Shown: positions 16,215-24,668 of the stretch, in pieces | Numbering within the stretch: the first letter of the stretch is position 1 | Layout: every line of letters begins with the position of its first letter | NCBI GenBank assembly: GCA_934561515.1 | Contig: CAKTGM010000004.1 | Location: forward strand, 45,378 to 109,377 | Origin: an uncultured Oscillospiraceae bacterium | GTDB taxonomy: Bacteria; Bacillota; Clostridia; Oscillospirales; Oscillospiraceae | Direction of reading: 5' to 3' | DNA: 64,000 nucleotides | The notes under the pieces: generated by a model | The model's input: only the letters and a program-made list of their open reading frames with translations | Databases searched by the model: none | What the model was told of the DNA's origin: nothing | Made by a program: the position numbers and the translations under genes

Positions 16215-16709
16215 TTATTGTTCCAAAAGCTTTGCGAGGGCTGCTAAGCGGGGGTCTACTTCCTTTTTGCAGCGGCAGGCCTCGAAATTGAGGTTGACGC
16301 CGCAGCCGGAACACAAGCCCCTGCAATCCTCGCGGCAAAGGGTCTTGCTCGGCATATTGAGGATGAACGTCTCCCGTGCAAGCTCGCTGAGATCAACGGT
16401 TCCGTTGTCCAAAAGCAGGATATCGTCGTTATCGTCCTCCTCCAGCTCCTTAGCGAGCAGACACTCGAAGGGAACCTCATAGGGAAGGTCGAACGCCGTC
16501 CCGCAGCGATCGCACACGGCGGAAAGCGTCGTAGTCAGGTCGAACTGCATCCGCAGCATCCCTGCAATGTTCTCTACCTGCCCTACCACTGAGACCGGTC
16601 GAACCGCAGGACACACGCCGCCGAAGTCCACATCAGAAAAGTCCTCTGAAAACTCAAAGGGGATTCTGCCTCCGGGGGTGTTAATGATACGTTTTACATC
16701 TAAAACCAT
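16215..16709 (-). CDS. DUF177 (YceD) family protein
   Basis: A 164-residue protein starting at the ATG at 16707-16709 with GAGGTG upstream; longer frames run into the promoter. The DUF177 signature is visible: a CDRCG metal-binding-like pair near residue 68-72 and a C-terminal CREDCRGLCSGCGVNLN (about 134-150) followed by CRCKKE. In plants and E. coli YceD-type proteins have been linked to 23S rRNA processing or accumulation. Upstream of rpmF it is the usual partner in bacterial genomes. Confidence 0.92.
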   Translation of the reverse strand: MVLDVKRIINTPGGRIPFEFSEDFSDVDFGGVCPAVRPVSVVGQVENIAGMLRMQFDLTTTLSAVCDRCGTAFDLPYEVPFECLLAKELEEDDNDDILLLDNGTVDLSELARETFILNMPSKTLCREDCRGLCSGCGVNLNFEACRCKKEVDPRLAALAKLLEQ

Positions 16710-16736
16710 GCTACACCTCGCAATGACACGAGTGAT

Positions 16737-16765
16737 ATTATAGAGGACGTTTTCCCGCTTGTCAA
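16737..16765 (-). promoter_or_regulatory. Consensus sigma-A promoter of DUF177-rpmF
   Basis: A perfect match on the minus strand: TTGACA (16760-16765), 17 bp, TATAAT (16737-16742), 27 bp before the DUF177 ATG. This is the strongest housekeeping promoter seen in the window, fitting a ribosomal protein operon. Confidence 0.92.
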
Positions 16766-16827
16766 ACATTTTTTGCGTTTTCCCGCGAAAATTTTGCATC
16801 CCGTCCCCGCTCGGATGAAATTATCCC

Positions 16828-16856
16828 TTTACTTTTCCCATCCTGCCCTTTACAAT
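16828..16856 (+). promoter_or_regulatory. Possible promoter of the RluA-type gene
   Basis: TTTACT (16828-16833), 17 bp, TACAAT (16851-16856); the -10 is good and the -35 is weak. It lies 39 bp before the start codon. Confidence 0.4.
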
Positions 16857-16895
16857 AGCAGAAAAACGCGCGCAGCGCAAGCGGAGGTGCCGCCC

Positions 16896-17852
16896 ATGCG
16901 GGAATTTCACATCGGAAAAAATGACGAAAATCAGCGGCTCGACCGTTTTCTCGGCAAGGCCGTTCCCCTGCTCCCCGCCTCGCTTGCGCAGAAGTACATC
17001 CGCTTAAAGCGCATCAAGGTCAACGGCGCGCGCGCCCAGCGCGACCAGAAGCTCCGCGCGGGCGATATTTTGCAGTGCTACATCAACGACGAGTTCTTCG
17101 AAACACCGAGCGAGGAAAACGTCTATCTCACGATCACGACGCCGCGGCTCAAGATCGTCTACGAAGACGAAAACATCATGCTGCTCGATAAGAGCGCAGG
17201 TCAGGTCGTCCATGCCGACGAGCACGAGAAGGTCAACACGCTCGTCAATCACATGCTCGCCTACCTTTATCAAAAGCGCGAGTGGCGGCCGCGCGAGGAA
17301 AATGCCTTCACCCCCGCCCTCTGCAACCGCATCGACCGCAACACCGGCGGCATCGTCATCGCGGCGAAAAACGCCGAGGCGCTGCGCATCCTGAACGACA
17401 AGATCCGCGAGCGCGAGATCGCGAAGTATTATTTATGTATCACCCTCGGCCGCGTCGAGCCGCCGAAGGGCAGGATCGAGTGCTTTCTTAGAAAGGACGA
17501 GAAGAGCAACACCGTGCGCGTCTATCACCGCCCCGTGCCCGAGGGCCGCAGCGCGGTCACGCTGTACAAGACGCTGCAAACGCGCGGCGAGCTGTCGCTT
17601 TTGGAGGTCGAGCTGCTCACCGGGCGCACGCATCAGATCCGCGCGAGCATGGCAGACCTCGGCCATCCCCTGCTTGGCGACGGCAAGTACGGCATCGGCA
17701 GCGTGAACCGCAAATACGGCGAAACGCAGCAGGCGCTCTGCTCCTATCGCCTGCGCTTCGACTTCCCCACCGACGCAGGCATTCTCGAATACCTGCGCGG
17801 GCGGGAATTTCAGGTGGACGAGGTACCGTTTCGAAGGAAATACTTTGGTTAA
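16896..17852 (+). CDS. RluA family pseudouridine synthase
   Basis: A 318-residue protein. The start at 16896 follows GGAGGTG by 6 bp; the frame is open further upstream but enters the promoter. An S4 RNA-binding domain covers about residues 11-65 (QRLDRFLGKAV..., IKVNGARA). The catalytic domain carries the RluA signature as NRIDRNTGGIVIAAK, with the conserved catalytic Asp in RIDR, and LLTGRTHQIRA later. It isomerises uridines in rRNA (RluC/RluD-like) or possibly tRNA; the target is not predictable. Monocistronic. Confidence 0.93.
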   Translation: MREFHIGKNDENQRLDRFLGKAVPLLPASLAQKYIRLKRIKVNGARAQRDQKLRAGDILQCYINDEFFETPSEENVYLTITTPRLKIVYEDENIMLLDKSAGQVVHADEHEKVNTLVNHMLAYLYQKREWRPREENAFTPALCNRIDRNTGGIVIAAKNAEALRILNDKIREREIAKYYLCITLGRVEPPKGRIECFLRKDEKSNTVRVYHRPVPEGRSAVTLYKTLQTRGELSLLEVELLTGRTHQIRASMADLGHPLLGDGKYGIGSVNRKYGETQQALCSYRLRFDFPTDAGILEYLRGREFQVDEVPFRRKYFG

Positions 17853-17859
17853 ACCACAC

Positions 17860-17898
17860 AAGCGGAGGGCCGTAACACGGCGCTCCGCTTTCTTATTT
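17860..17898 (+). terminator. Terminator of the RluA-type gene
   Basis: AAGCGGAG (17860-17867) pairs with CTCCGCTT (17883-17890), with inner GCCGT/ACGGC pairing, followed by TCTTATTTT. Confidence 0.75.
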
Positions 17899-17901
17899 TG
17901 C

Positions 17902-17967
17902 AAAAGTTCAAAATATTGAACTTTTTGTTAAATATACTCTTGCAATTCTGCGCGCTGTGTGTATAAT
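17902..17967 (+). promoter_or_regulatory. Promoter and candidate operator of the xre-pot operon
   Basis: TTGCAA (17940-17945), 16 bp, TATAAT (17962-17967) forms the promoter. Just upstream a perfect 10-bp dyad, AAAAGTTCAA-AATA-TTGAACTTTT (17902-17925), is a candidate operator. The half-site CAAAAGTT occurs again after the promoter at 17992-17999, so a regulator could bind on both sides. The XRE-cupin protein encoded next is the obvious candidate (inference). Confidence 0.6.
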
Positions 17968-18026
17968 GATTTCGGTTTAGCAAAAACTGACCAAAAGTTT
18001 AGTATATCAAACGAGGAGGCGTGTGC

Positions 18027-18560
18027 ATGGACATCGGCAATAAGATCAAACAGCTGCGAACGCGACAGGGACTGACTCTGGAGGAGCTTGCCAGCCGAAG
18101 CGAGCTTACGAAGGGGTTTTTGTCCCAGTTAGAGCGCGACCTCACCTCCCCCTCGATCGATTCGCTCAGCGATATCCTCGAGGCCCTCGGCACCAACCTC
18201 TCTGAATTCTTTCAGGAGGATAAAAACGACCAGTTCGTCTTCCGCGCGGAGGACTTTTTTGTAGACGAGCGCGAAAGCTGCACCGTCAACTGGATCGTTC
18301 CCAACACGCAGAAAAACCGGATGGAGCCGATTTTGATCGAGCTTCCCGCGGGCGGCGAATCGTTTGAGGTCGAGCCGCACAACGGCGAGGAGTTCGGTTA
18401 CGTGCTCGACGGCAGCGTCATTCTGGAATGCGACGGCGAGCGCAGCGTCGTGCGCCGGGGCGAGACGTTCTATCTCCACGGCAAGACCTTCCACTGCCTC
18501 AAAAACGAGCGCAAGACCGCCGCGCGCGTCCTCTGGGTCTGCACGCCCCCGCTTTTCTAA
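18027..18560 (+). CDS. XRE-family regulator with C-terminal cupin domain
   Basis: A 177-residue two-domain regulator. Residues 4-60 form a helix-turn-helix (IGNKIKQLRTRQGLTLEELA...), and residues about 105-172 a cupin (IELPAGGESFEVEPHNGEEF, VRRGETFYLHGKTFHCLKN) with conserved His/Glu. The ATG at 18027 is preferred over a GTG two codons earlier by spacing to GAGGAGG. This layout (PuuR-like) is typical of regulators encoded in front of polyamine transport genes; the cupin senses a small ligand. It heads the operon with potABCD. Confidence 0.93.
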   Translation: MDIGNKIKQLRTRQGLTLEELASRSELTKGFLSQLERDLTSPSIDSLSDILEALGTNLSEFFQEDKNDQFVFRAEDFFVDERESCTVNWIVPNTQKNRMEPILIELPAGGESFEVEPHNGEEFGYVLDGSVILECDGERSVVRRGETFYLHGKTFHCLKNERKTAARVLWVCTPPLF

Positions 18561-18595
18561 TTACTACATCATGATTTAAGTGAGGATATCGGAAC

Positions 18596-20185
18596 ATGGC
18601 TGAAGAAAAGAAGAAGCTTATCCAATTCAAGAACATCGTCAAGAGCTTTGAGGACGGACAGGTCGTCCTCAAGGGCGTTTCTCTTGACATTTACGAAAAC
18701 GAGTTCGTCACGCTGCTCGGCCCCTCGGGCTGCGGCAAGACGACGCTTTTGCGCATCCTCGGCGGCTTTTTGCAGCCGAGCGAGGGCAAGGTCCTCTTCG
18801 ATGGCGAGGACATTGTCAGCGTCCCGCCCTACAAGCGCGAGATCAACACCGTCTTCCAGAAGTACGCCCTCTTCCCCCACATGGACGTTTACGACAACAT
18901 CGCCTTCGGCCTGACGCTCAAGAAGGAGCCGAAGGACGTTATCGAGCAGAAGGTCATGCGTATGCTGCGCCTTGTGAGCCTTGAGGACTACGCCCACCGC
19001 AACGTGACCGAGCTTTCCGGCGGCCAGCAGCAGCGCATCGCCATCGCCCGCGCGCTCGTCAACGAGCCGAGCGTGCTGCTGCTCGACGAGCCGCTCGGCG
19101 CGCTCGACTTGAAGCTGCGCAAGGAAATGCAGCAGGAGCTCAAGTACATCCAGCAGGAGGTCGGCATCACCTTCATCTTCGTCACGCACGACCAGGAAGA
19201 GGCGCTGACGATGTCGGATAAGATCGTCGTGATGAACGCGGGCGAGATCCAGCAGATCGGCACGCCGACCGAGATCTACCGCAACCCCATCAACGAGTTC
19301 GTCGCCAAGTTCATCGGCGAGACGAACATCATCGACGGCGTGATGCTCGAGGACGACCGCGTCATGTTCGAGGACAAGAAGTTCTCCTGCCGTGCCCGCG
19401 GCTACAACAAGAACGAAAAGGTCGACGTTGTCATCCGCCCCGAGCACCTCGACATCGTCCCCCGCGCCGAGGGGATGCTCAAGGGCACGGTCAAGTCCCA
19501 GCTCTTCAAGGGAATGCACTATGAAACCGTGGTCGAAACGCGCGTCGGTACGTCCATCACCGTCAAGATGCAGGTCTCGCAGGACCGCCCTGTCTTCAAC
19601 GAGGAAAAGGGCGAGAAGATCAGCGCGAACGCCTTCCTTCTGGACGTGGAGGACGTAGAGGAGCTCGACGAGGCCAAGATCGTCGCCCTTGCCTCCGCCG
19701 AGGCATGGGACGCCGAGACCGAGGAGCCCATCTCCATCAAGTCTGTCGAGTACGACATCAAGCCCGAGACCGGCAACTACACCGTCACCTTCTCCACCGC
19801 GAACGAAACGAGCATCACCGTCAAGGTCCTCGTCGTTGCGGAAAACCGCGTGGAGAGCAAGGTCTATCAGGAAGAGATCTACGCGATGAACTTCTTCAAA
19901 AAGGTCGAGGACATTCAGGAGAGCATCGCCCTCGACACCGACCTTGAGACCTGGGCCAGCGCCTCGGCATGGTCGCTCGAAGACGGCGAGCAGGTCGAGA
20001 TCAGCGACGTCAAGTACGACTTTGACCCCGAGAACATCACCCCGGGCGTCTACGACGTGACCTTCTCCACCGAGGGCTACGAGTACAAGGTCTCCACCAC
20101 CCATGCCTATGAAGAGGGCGAGCAGGTCGGCCTTGTCTTCCGTCCCGAGGACATCCACGTGATGAAAAAGGAGGGCCAGTGGTGA
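18596..20185 (+). CDS. potA: Spermidine/putrescine ABC transporter ATPase PotA with an unusual C-terminal insert
   Basis: A 529-residue ATPase; PotA is normally 350-380. The ATP-binding domain is complete: Walker A GPSGCGKTT (42-50), signature LSGGQQQR (140-147), Walker B VLLLDEP (160-166), and H-loop VTHD (196-199). A TOBE-type region starts near 277 (VDVVIRPEHLDIV) and ends at 508-524 (GEQVGLVFRPEDIHVMKK). Between them, about residues 330-505, sits an insert with two similar beta-rich units (about 363-414 and 446-500) each ending in a GNYTVTFS/GVYDVTFS strand, resembling bacterial Ig-like folds. It energises uptake of polyamines in the cytoplasm together with the next two genes. Confidence 0.93.
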   Translation: MAEEKKKLIQFKNIVKSFEDGQVVLKGVSLDIYENEFVTLLGPSGCGKTTLLRILGGFLQPSEGKVLFDGEDIVSVPPYKREINTVFQKYALFPHMDVYDNIAFGLTLKKEPKDVIEQKVMRMLRLVSLEDYAHRNVTELSGGQQQRIAIARALVNEPSVLLLDEPLGALDLKLRKEMQQELKYIQQEVGITFIFVTHDQEEALTMSDKIVVMNAGEIQQIGTPTEIYRNPINEFVAKFIGETNIIDGVMLEDDRVMFEDKKFSCRARGYNKNEKVDVVIRPEHLDIVPRAEGMLKGTVKSQLFKGMHYETVVETRVGTSITVKMQVSQDRPVFNEEKGEKISANAFLLDVEDVEELDEAKIVALASAEAWDAETEEPISIKSVEYDIKPETGNYTVTFSTANETSITVKVLVVAENRVESKVYQEEIYAMNFFKKVEDIQESIALDTDLETWASASAWSLEDGEQVEISDVKYDFDPENITPGVYDVTFSTEGYEYKVSTTHAYEEGEQVGLVFRPEDIHVMKKEGQW

Positions 20186-21018
20186 AGCACTTTCGTTCCA
20201 TGACCTACCCCTACATCGCATGGATCCTTGCGATCGTGGTCGCGCCGATGCTGCTCATCGTGCTCTACGCGTTCACGACCTCGGGAAACTCCGTGCTCAC
20301 GTTCCAGTTCACCTTTGAAAACTTTGCCCGCTTCGTCACGGACAAGGTCTTTATGGACGTGCTGCTGAGATCGCTCTATATCGCCGTGATCACAACGCTC
20401 ATCTGCATTGTGCTGGGCTATCCCATCGCCTACGTCATCGCCCAGCGCAGCAGCCGCAGCAGCACCATCCTGATCCTGCTCATCACCATGCCGACGTGGG
20501 TCAATATGCTCGTGCGCACCTATGCGTGGATGGGCATTTTGCAGGATGAGGGCGTGCTCAACACCATCCTTTCGTGGTTTGGCATCGGCCCTGCTTCGAT
20601 GATCCACACGAGCTTTGCCGTCATCCTCGGCATGGTCTATAACTTCATTCCCTTCATGATCTTGCAGATCCACACCTCCCTCGACAAGATGGACAAGAGC
20701 CTGCTCGAAGCGGCCAACGACCTCGGCGCAACGCCGGTACAGGCCTTCCTGCGCGTCACGCTGCCGCTCTCGCTCCCCGGCGTCATCTCGGGCATCACGC
20801 TCGTTTTCCTCCCCGCGGTGTCGAGCTTCTTCATCCCCAAGCTCCTCGGCGGCGGACAGTACGTCCTCGTCGGCAACATCATCGAATCCCAGTTCCTCAC
20901 CTCCGGCGACTGGAACTTCGGCTCGGCCATCTCGCTCATCATGGCGGTCATCATCATGATCTCGATGTGGCTCACGCGCAAGGCGGACGTGCAGGTCGCC
21001 TCGCAGGGAAAGGAGTGA
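20182..21018 (+). CDS. potB: Spermidine/putrescine ABC transporter permease PotB
   Basis: A permease of 278 residues with six predicted helices, beginning with a cytoplasmic MKHFRSMTYPY segment and a first helix at about 10-35. The EAA loop that docks on the ATPase is at about 173-200 (LLEAANDLGATPVQAFLRVTLP). It starts on a GTG that overlaps the potA TGA (GTGA), with AAAGGAGGG inside the potA end; another GTG one codon earlier is possible. It forms the membrane pore with the PotC part of the next protein. Confidence 0.94.
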   Translation: MKHFRSMTYPYIAWILAIVVAPMLLIVLYAFTTSGNSVLTFQFTFENFARFVTDKVFMDVLLRSLYIAVITTLICIVLGYPIAYVIAQRSSRSSTILILLITMPTWVNMLVRTYAWMGILQDEGVLNTILSWFGIGPASMIHTSFAVILGMVYNFIPFMILQIHTSLDKMDKSLLEAANDLGATPVQAFLRVTLPLSLPGVISGITLVFLPAVSSFFIPKLLGGGQYVLVGNIIESQFLTSGDWNFGSAISLIMAVIIMISMWLTRKADVQVASQGKE

Positions 21019-21025
21019 CAAGCGC

Positions 21026-22927
21026 ATGAAAAAGAACCACTCCATCGCCTCGAAGATCATCCTGATCCTCACGATGCTCTTCTTCTACCTCCCCATCCTC
21101 TATATCATCGTCTTTTCCTTCAACGATTCCCGCTCGCTCACCAAGTTCAGCGGCTTCTCGCTTCGCTGGTATGAAAAGATGTTCGCAGACTCGACGATGA
21201 TGGAGGCCGTGCTCTATACGGTCGTCATCGCCCTTATTGCCACCGTTGTCTCCACCGTCGTCGGCACGATCACGGCCATCGGCCTTTCGAAGTCCCGCAA
21301 GGTCGTGCAGAAGATGGTCGAGCGCATCAACGACCTGCCCGTGATGAACCCCGATATCGTCACGGCCATCTCGCTTCTGATGTTCTTCAGCGTGCTCTCG
21401 GTCAAAAAGGGCTTCGGCACGCTCCTGCTCGCGCACATCATGTTCTGCATTCCCTATGTGATGCTCTCCGTCACGCCCAAGCTCCGCTCGCTCGACCCCA
21501 ACCTCATCGACGCGGCGATGGATCTTGGCGCAACGCCCTTCCAGGCGCTCACGAAGGTCATCGTCCCGCAGATCAAGCCCGGCATCGTCTCCGGCGCGCT
21601 CATCGCCTTCACGATGAGCTTCGATGACTTCGTCATCTCCTACTTTACGACGGGCAACGGCGTGAGCAACATCTCGATCCTCGTCTACACGATGTCCAAG
21701 CGCGTCAATCCCTCGATCAATGCCCTCTCCACCATCGTGATCCTGCTCATCACGCTGGCTCTCGGCGTGGTGAACATCGTGCCGATCGTGCGCGAAAAGC
21801 GCGGCAAGGACGGTGCCGGGCGCGGCGTGAGCCGCAAGGCCGTTGCCGCTGTTGCAGCCGTTCTCGTGCTCGCGATCGTCGGCGGCATCGCCGGCGCAGG
21901 CATCGCGCAGAGCCGCAAGAGCGCCGAGGCCATCGAGAAGTACGGCAGCAATGTCTTAAAGCTCTACCTCCCCGGCGAGTATCTCGGCGAGAACGTCATC
22001 TCCGACTTTGAAAAGCAGTTCGGCGTGCGCGTCATCGTCGAAAACTTCGACTCCAACGAGATGATGTACACCAAGCTCATGGCGGGCGACCGCTACGACG
22101 TGGTCATCCCGTCCGACTACATGATCGAGCGGCTGATGAAGGAGGACTACCTCCAGAAGCTTGACAAGAGCCTCATCCCGAACATGGAAAACATGGACGA
22201 GGCCGTGCTCGGCATGAGCTATGACCCGCGCAACGACTGGTCCATCCCCTACTTCTGGGGCAGCGTCGGCCTTGTCTACAACCACGAGAACGTCGACCCC
22301 GCGGTCGTCGAGCGCGAGGGCTGGGAGATCCTGCGCAACACCGATTACGCAGGCCACATCTACATTTACGACTCCGAGCGCGACTCGTTCATGATGGCCT
22401 TCAAGGCGCTGGGCTACTCGATGAACACCGAGAACTCCGACGAGATCAACGCCGCCTACGAGTGGCTGCTGCAAATGAACAACACGATGTCCCCCGTCTA
22501 TGTCACCGATGAGGTCATCGACAGCATGATGAACGGCTATAAGGATATCGCCGTCGTCTACTCCGGCGATGCGACCGTCATTCTCGACGAGAACGAGGAC
22601 ATGAGCTTCTATATGCCCTCGCAGGGCACGAACATCTGGTGCGATGCGATGGTCATTCCCGCAAACGCCGAGAACCCGAAGCTCGCCCACGAGTTCATCA
22701 ACTATATGCTCACCTACGAAGCTGCGTTTGACAATACCGAAACGGTGGGTTATACTTCTCCCAACGCGGAAGTATTTGAAGAAATGACCACGTCCGAGGA
22801 CCTCTACGCCGAAAATGCCGCCTACCTTCCGCGCAGCGGCTATGACAAGGACGAGATGTTCCACGACAACCAGATCCTCATGCGCGAGCTGAGCAGGCTC
22901 TGGATCAAGGTCAAGGCCGCAAAGTAA
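21026..22927 (+). CDS. potCD: Fused permease/substrate-binding protein PotC-PotD
   Basis: A 633-residue fusion. Residues 1-260 are a PotC-type permease with an EAA loop (DAAMDLGATPFQALTKVIVPQIKPG, about 170-195). A further hydrophobic segment (about 272-297, AVLVLAIVGGIAGAG) then leads to a periplasmic-type binding protein from about 305 to the end (LPGEYLGENVISDFEKQFG, YDVVIPSDYMIERL). The binding protein is thus tethered by a membrane helix instead of a lipid anchor, and has no separate gene. Such PotCD fusions are known in Firmicutes. It completes the polyamine importer. Confidence 0.94.
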   Translation: MKKNHSIASKIILILTMLFFYLPILYIIVFSFNDSRSLTKFSGFSLRWYEKMFADSTMMEAVLYTVVIALIATVVSTVVGTITAIGLSKSRKVVQKMVERINDLPVMNPDIVTAISLLMFFSVLSVKKGFGTLLLAHIMFCIPYVMLSVTPKLRSLDPNLIDAAMDLGATPFQALTKVIVPQIKPGIVSGALIAFTMSFDDFVISYFTTGNGVSNISILVYTMSKRVNPSINALSTIVILLITLALGVVNIVPIVREKRGKDGAGRGVSRKAVAAVAAVLVLAIVGGIAGAGIAQSRKSAEAIEKYGSNVLKLYLPGEYLGENVISDFEKQFGVRVIVENFDSNEMMYTKLMAGDRYDVVIPSDYMIERLMKEDYLQKLDKSLIPNMENMDEAVLGMSYDPRNDWSIPYFWGSVGLVYNHENVDPAVVEREGWEILRNTDYAGHIYIYDSERDSFMMAFKALGYSMNTENSDEINAAYEWLLQMNNTMSPVYVTDEVIDSMMNGYKDIAVVYSGDATVILDENEDMSFYMPSQGTNIWCDAMVIPANAENPKLAHEFINYMLTYEAAFDNTETVGYTSPNAEVFEEMTTSEDLYAENAAYLPRSGYDKDEMFHDNQILMRELSRLWIKVKAAK

Positions 22928-22950
22928 TTGCAAGCAAAGGAGTCAACCTT

Positions 22951-23343
22951 ATGAACATCGGAGATACTTTTACCGTCAAGAAAATCGTCACGGAGGACAT
23001 GACCGCGGCCTCCCTCGGCAGCGGCGGCCTCCCGGTCTTCGGCACGCCCTACCTCATCGCCATGGTGGAAAACGCTGCCTTCGCCTATCTCCAGCAGGAG
23101 CTGAGCGAGGGCAAGAGCACCGTCGGCACGAAGGTCGACATGGCGCACGTTTCCCCCTCCCCCGTCGGCATGGAGATCACCGTCACCGTTGAGGTCACGG
23201 CGATCTCGGCGAACGGCAAGATGATCGACTTCAAGGCGAGCGCCGTCGACGCCGCCGGTCTCATCGGCGAGGGCACGCACCAGCGCGCCGTCGTCACCGT
23301 GGATCGCTTCATGGACAAGTGCCAGGCGAAGCTGGCGCAGTAA
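22951..23343 (+). CDS. FlK-like hotdog-fold thioesterase
   Basis: A 130-residue single hotdog domain. It resembles fluoroacetyl-CoA thioesterase (FlK): a Thr and a Glu in PVFGTPYLIAMVENAAF (about 30-46) and a His in GTKVDMAHVSPSPVG (about 64-78), matching the Thr-Glu-His triad known for FlK. These proteins hydrolyse short acyl-CoA thioesters; the substrate here is unknown. It starts 23 bp after potCD with AAAGGAG, with no terminator between, so it is likely co-transcribed with the transporter. Confidence 0.88.
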   Translation: MNIGDTFTVKKIVTEDMTAASLGSGGLPVFGTPYLIAMVENAAFAYLQQELSEGKSTVGTKVDMAHVSPSPVGMEITVTVEVTAISANGKMIDFKASAVDAAGLIGEGTHQRAVVTVDRFMDKCQAKLAQ

Positions 23344-23352
23344 GGAGGCAGT

Positions 23353-24225
23353 ATGCACTATTCCGGAGCCGTTTACCGTCCCCCCAGCGAGGCGCGCAGC
23401 CTCATCGTGCAGTGCACGCTCGGATGCAGCCACAACAAGTGCGCCTTCTGCACGATGTACAAGGACAAGAAGTTCTCCATCAACCCCATCGAGCAGGTGC
23501 TCTCGGACCTTGCCGAGTCCCGCGCCTACGCGGGCTATATCGAAAAGATATTCCTCGCCGACGGCGACGCGCTGATCCTGCCGATGGACTATCTTTTGAC
23601 CGTTCTCGACTATATCCGCGACAACTTCCCCAAGTGCAGGCGCGTCGCGGCCTACGCCACGACCAAGGCCATCATGCGCAAGACCGATGAGGAGCTGCGC
23701 ACGCTGCGCGAGCACGGGCTCGGCATCGTTTACATCGGCCTTGAAAGTGGCAACGAGGCGCTGCTTGAAAAGTTCTGCAAGGGCGTCACGGCGGAGGAAA
23801 CGGTCGTAAACACCATCCGCTGCAAGGAGGCGGGCATCGCCACCTCCGTCACCGCCATCAACGGCATGGCGGGCGCAAACGGCGACTGGCGCGCTCACGC
23901 CATCGACACGGCAAAGGCCGTGTCGCGCATGAAGCCGGACTATATCGCCTTCCTCACGCTGCGCGTCTACTCCGGTACTCCCCTGCACGACTGGATCGAG
24001 CGCGGCGAGTTCCGGATGATGAACCCCACTGAGCTGATGACGGAAACGCGCCTCTTCTTAGAGCATATCGACTCGGAGGGCAGCGTCTTCCGCTCGAACC
24101 ACGCCTCGAACTACCTCCCCCTCGGCGGTACGCTCAACCGCGACCGCGAATCGCTCATCCACACGATCGACGAAGCGCTCGACGGCAAGGTCCGCCTGCG
24201 CCGCGCGGTGGAGCTGGGTCTATAA
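23353..24225 (+). CDS. Radical SAM protein of unknown substrate
   Basis: A 290-residue radical SAM enzyme. The Fe-S motif near residue 19-32 reads CTLGCSHNKCAFC, that is C-x3-C-x4-C-x2-C; the last three Cys have a CX4CX2C spacing rather than the canonical CX3CX2C. LGIVYIGLESGNEALLEKF (about 128-146) is the GxIxGxxE-like SAM-binding region. It resembles the HemN/Elp3-type TIM-barrel proteins of unknown role found widely in Clostridia. TAAGGAGG precedes the ATG and it is the last gene of the operon. Confidence 0.88.
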   Translation: MHYSGAVYRPPSEARSLIVQCTLGCSHNKCAFCTMYKDKKFSINPIEQVLSDLAESRAYAGYIEKIFLADGDALILPMDYLLTVLDYIRDNFPKCRRVAAYATTKAIMRKTDEELRTLREHGLGIVYIGLESGNEALLEKFCKGVTAEETVVNTIRCKEAGIATSVTAINGMAGANGDWRAHAIDTAKAVSRMKPDYIAFLTLRVYSGTPLHDWIERGEFRMMNPTELMTETRLFLEHIDSEGSVFRSNHASNYLPLGGTLNRDRESLIHTIDEALDGKVRLRRAVELGL

Positions 24226-24227
24226 GG

Positions 24228-24264
24228 AAAAAATAAGACCTGCCGAAAGGCAGGTCTTATTTTC
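24228..24264 (+). terminator. Terminator of the xre-pot-radical SAM operon
   Basis: A long perfect stem, AAGACCTGCC/GGCAGGTCTT extended by A/T pairs, with GAAA loop and T run, directly after the radical SAM stop. Confidence 0.93.
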
Positions 24265-24411
24265 GTCTTGACACAGCTCGATTCAACCTGCGGTTAAAAA
24301 ATATTTCTACCGATTCTACCACCGATTGCTGTCCTTTTGCCGCCCCCGGCGCTATACTGAGGTCACAGCAAAAGAAAAAACATCCATCAGGACACGCGAA
24401 AGGAGCACAGG

Positions 24412-24546
24412 ATGGAAAACCGTATTGCAGATCAGATCCGTTTTTACCGCAAGCAGAAGGGGCTGACGCAGGAGCAGCTCGCCGAGGCGATGGGCGTCTC
24501 CGTCGCGGCAGTGAGCAAATGGGAGCAGGGAGTTTCCCATAGTTAA
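24412..24546 (+). pseudogene. 5' part of XRE-TPR regulator gene, interrupted by the mobile element
   Basis: From an ATG at 24412 with AAAGGAG upstream, 38-40 codons encode a clean XRE helix-turn-helix (IADQIRFYRKQKGLTQEQLA ending AVSKWE). The frame then enters the element and stops at 24544-24546 after four to six foreign residues. The remaining part of the gene lies at 38064-39021. Joined at the GA pair, the frame is continuous and gives KWETGQSLPEI, a typical XRE sequence. The truncated 44-residue product would contain only the DNA-binding helices. Confidence 0.88.
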
Positions 24547-24551
24547 AGATA
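24532..24551 (+). repeat. Left terminal inverted repeat of the element
   Basis: GTTTCCCATAGTTAAAGATA matches the complement of 38047-38066 at 18 of 20 positions. Such near-terminal inverted sequences flank the crossover in elements moved by large serine recombinases and are probably recombinase-binding sites. Confidence 0.75.
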
Positions 24552-24617
24552 CCACACCCAATATCACAAACTCACGCTTAAACAATATTCCTTAGTCAAC
24601 CACATACAATAGCAAAT

Positions 24618-24660
24618 ACAAAAAAGCTGGAAGCAGACTTAATTTTGCTTCCAGCTTTTC
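24618..24660 (-). terminator. Terminator of the ABC cargo genes
   Basis: AAAAGCTGGAAGCA pairs perfectly with TGCTTCCAGCTTTT around a 10-nt loop, a few bases past the permease stop at 24669 on the minus strand. It would also stop transcription entering from the disrupted XRE gene. Confidence 0.88.
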
Positions 24661-24668
24661 TATATTAT

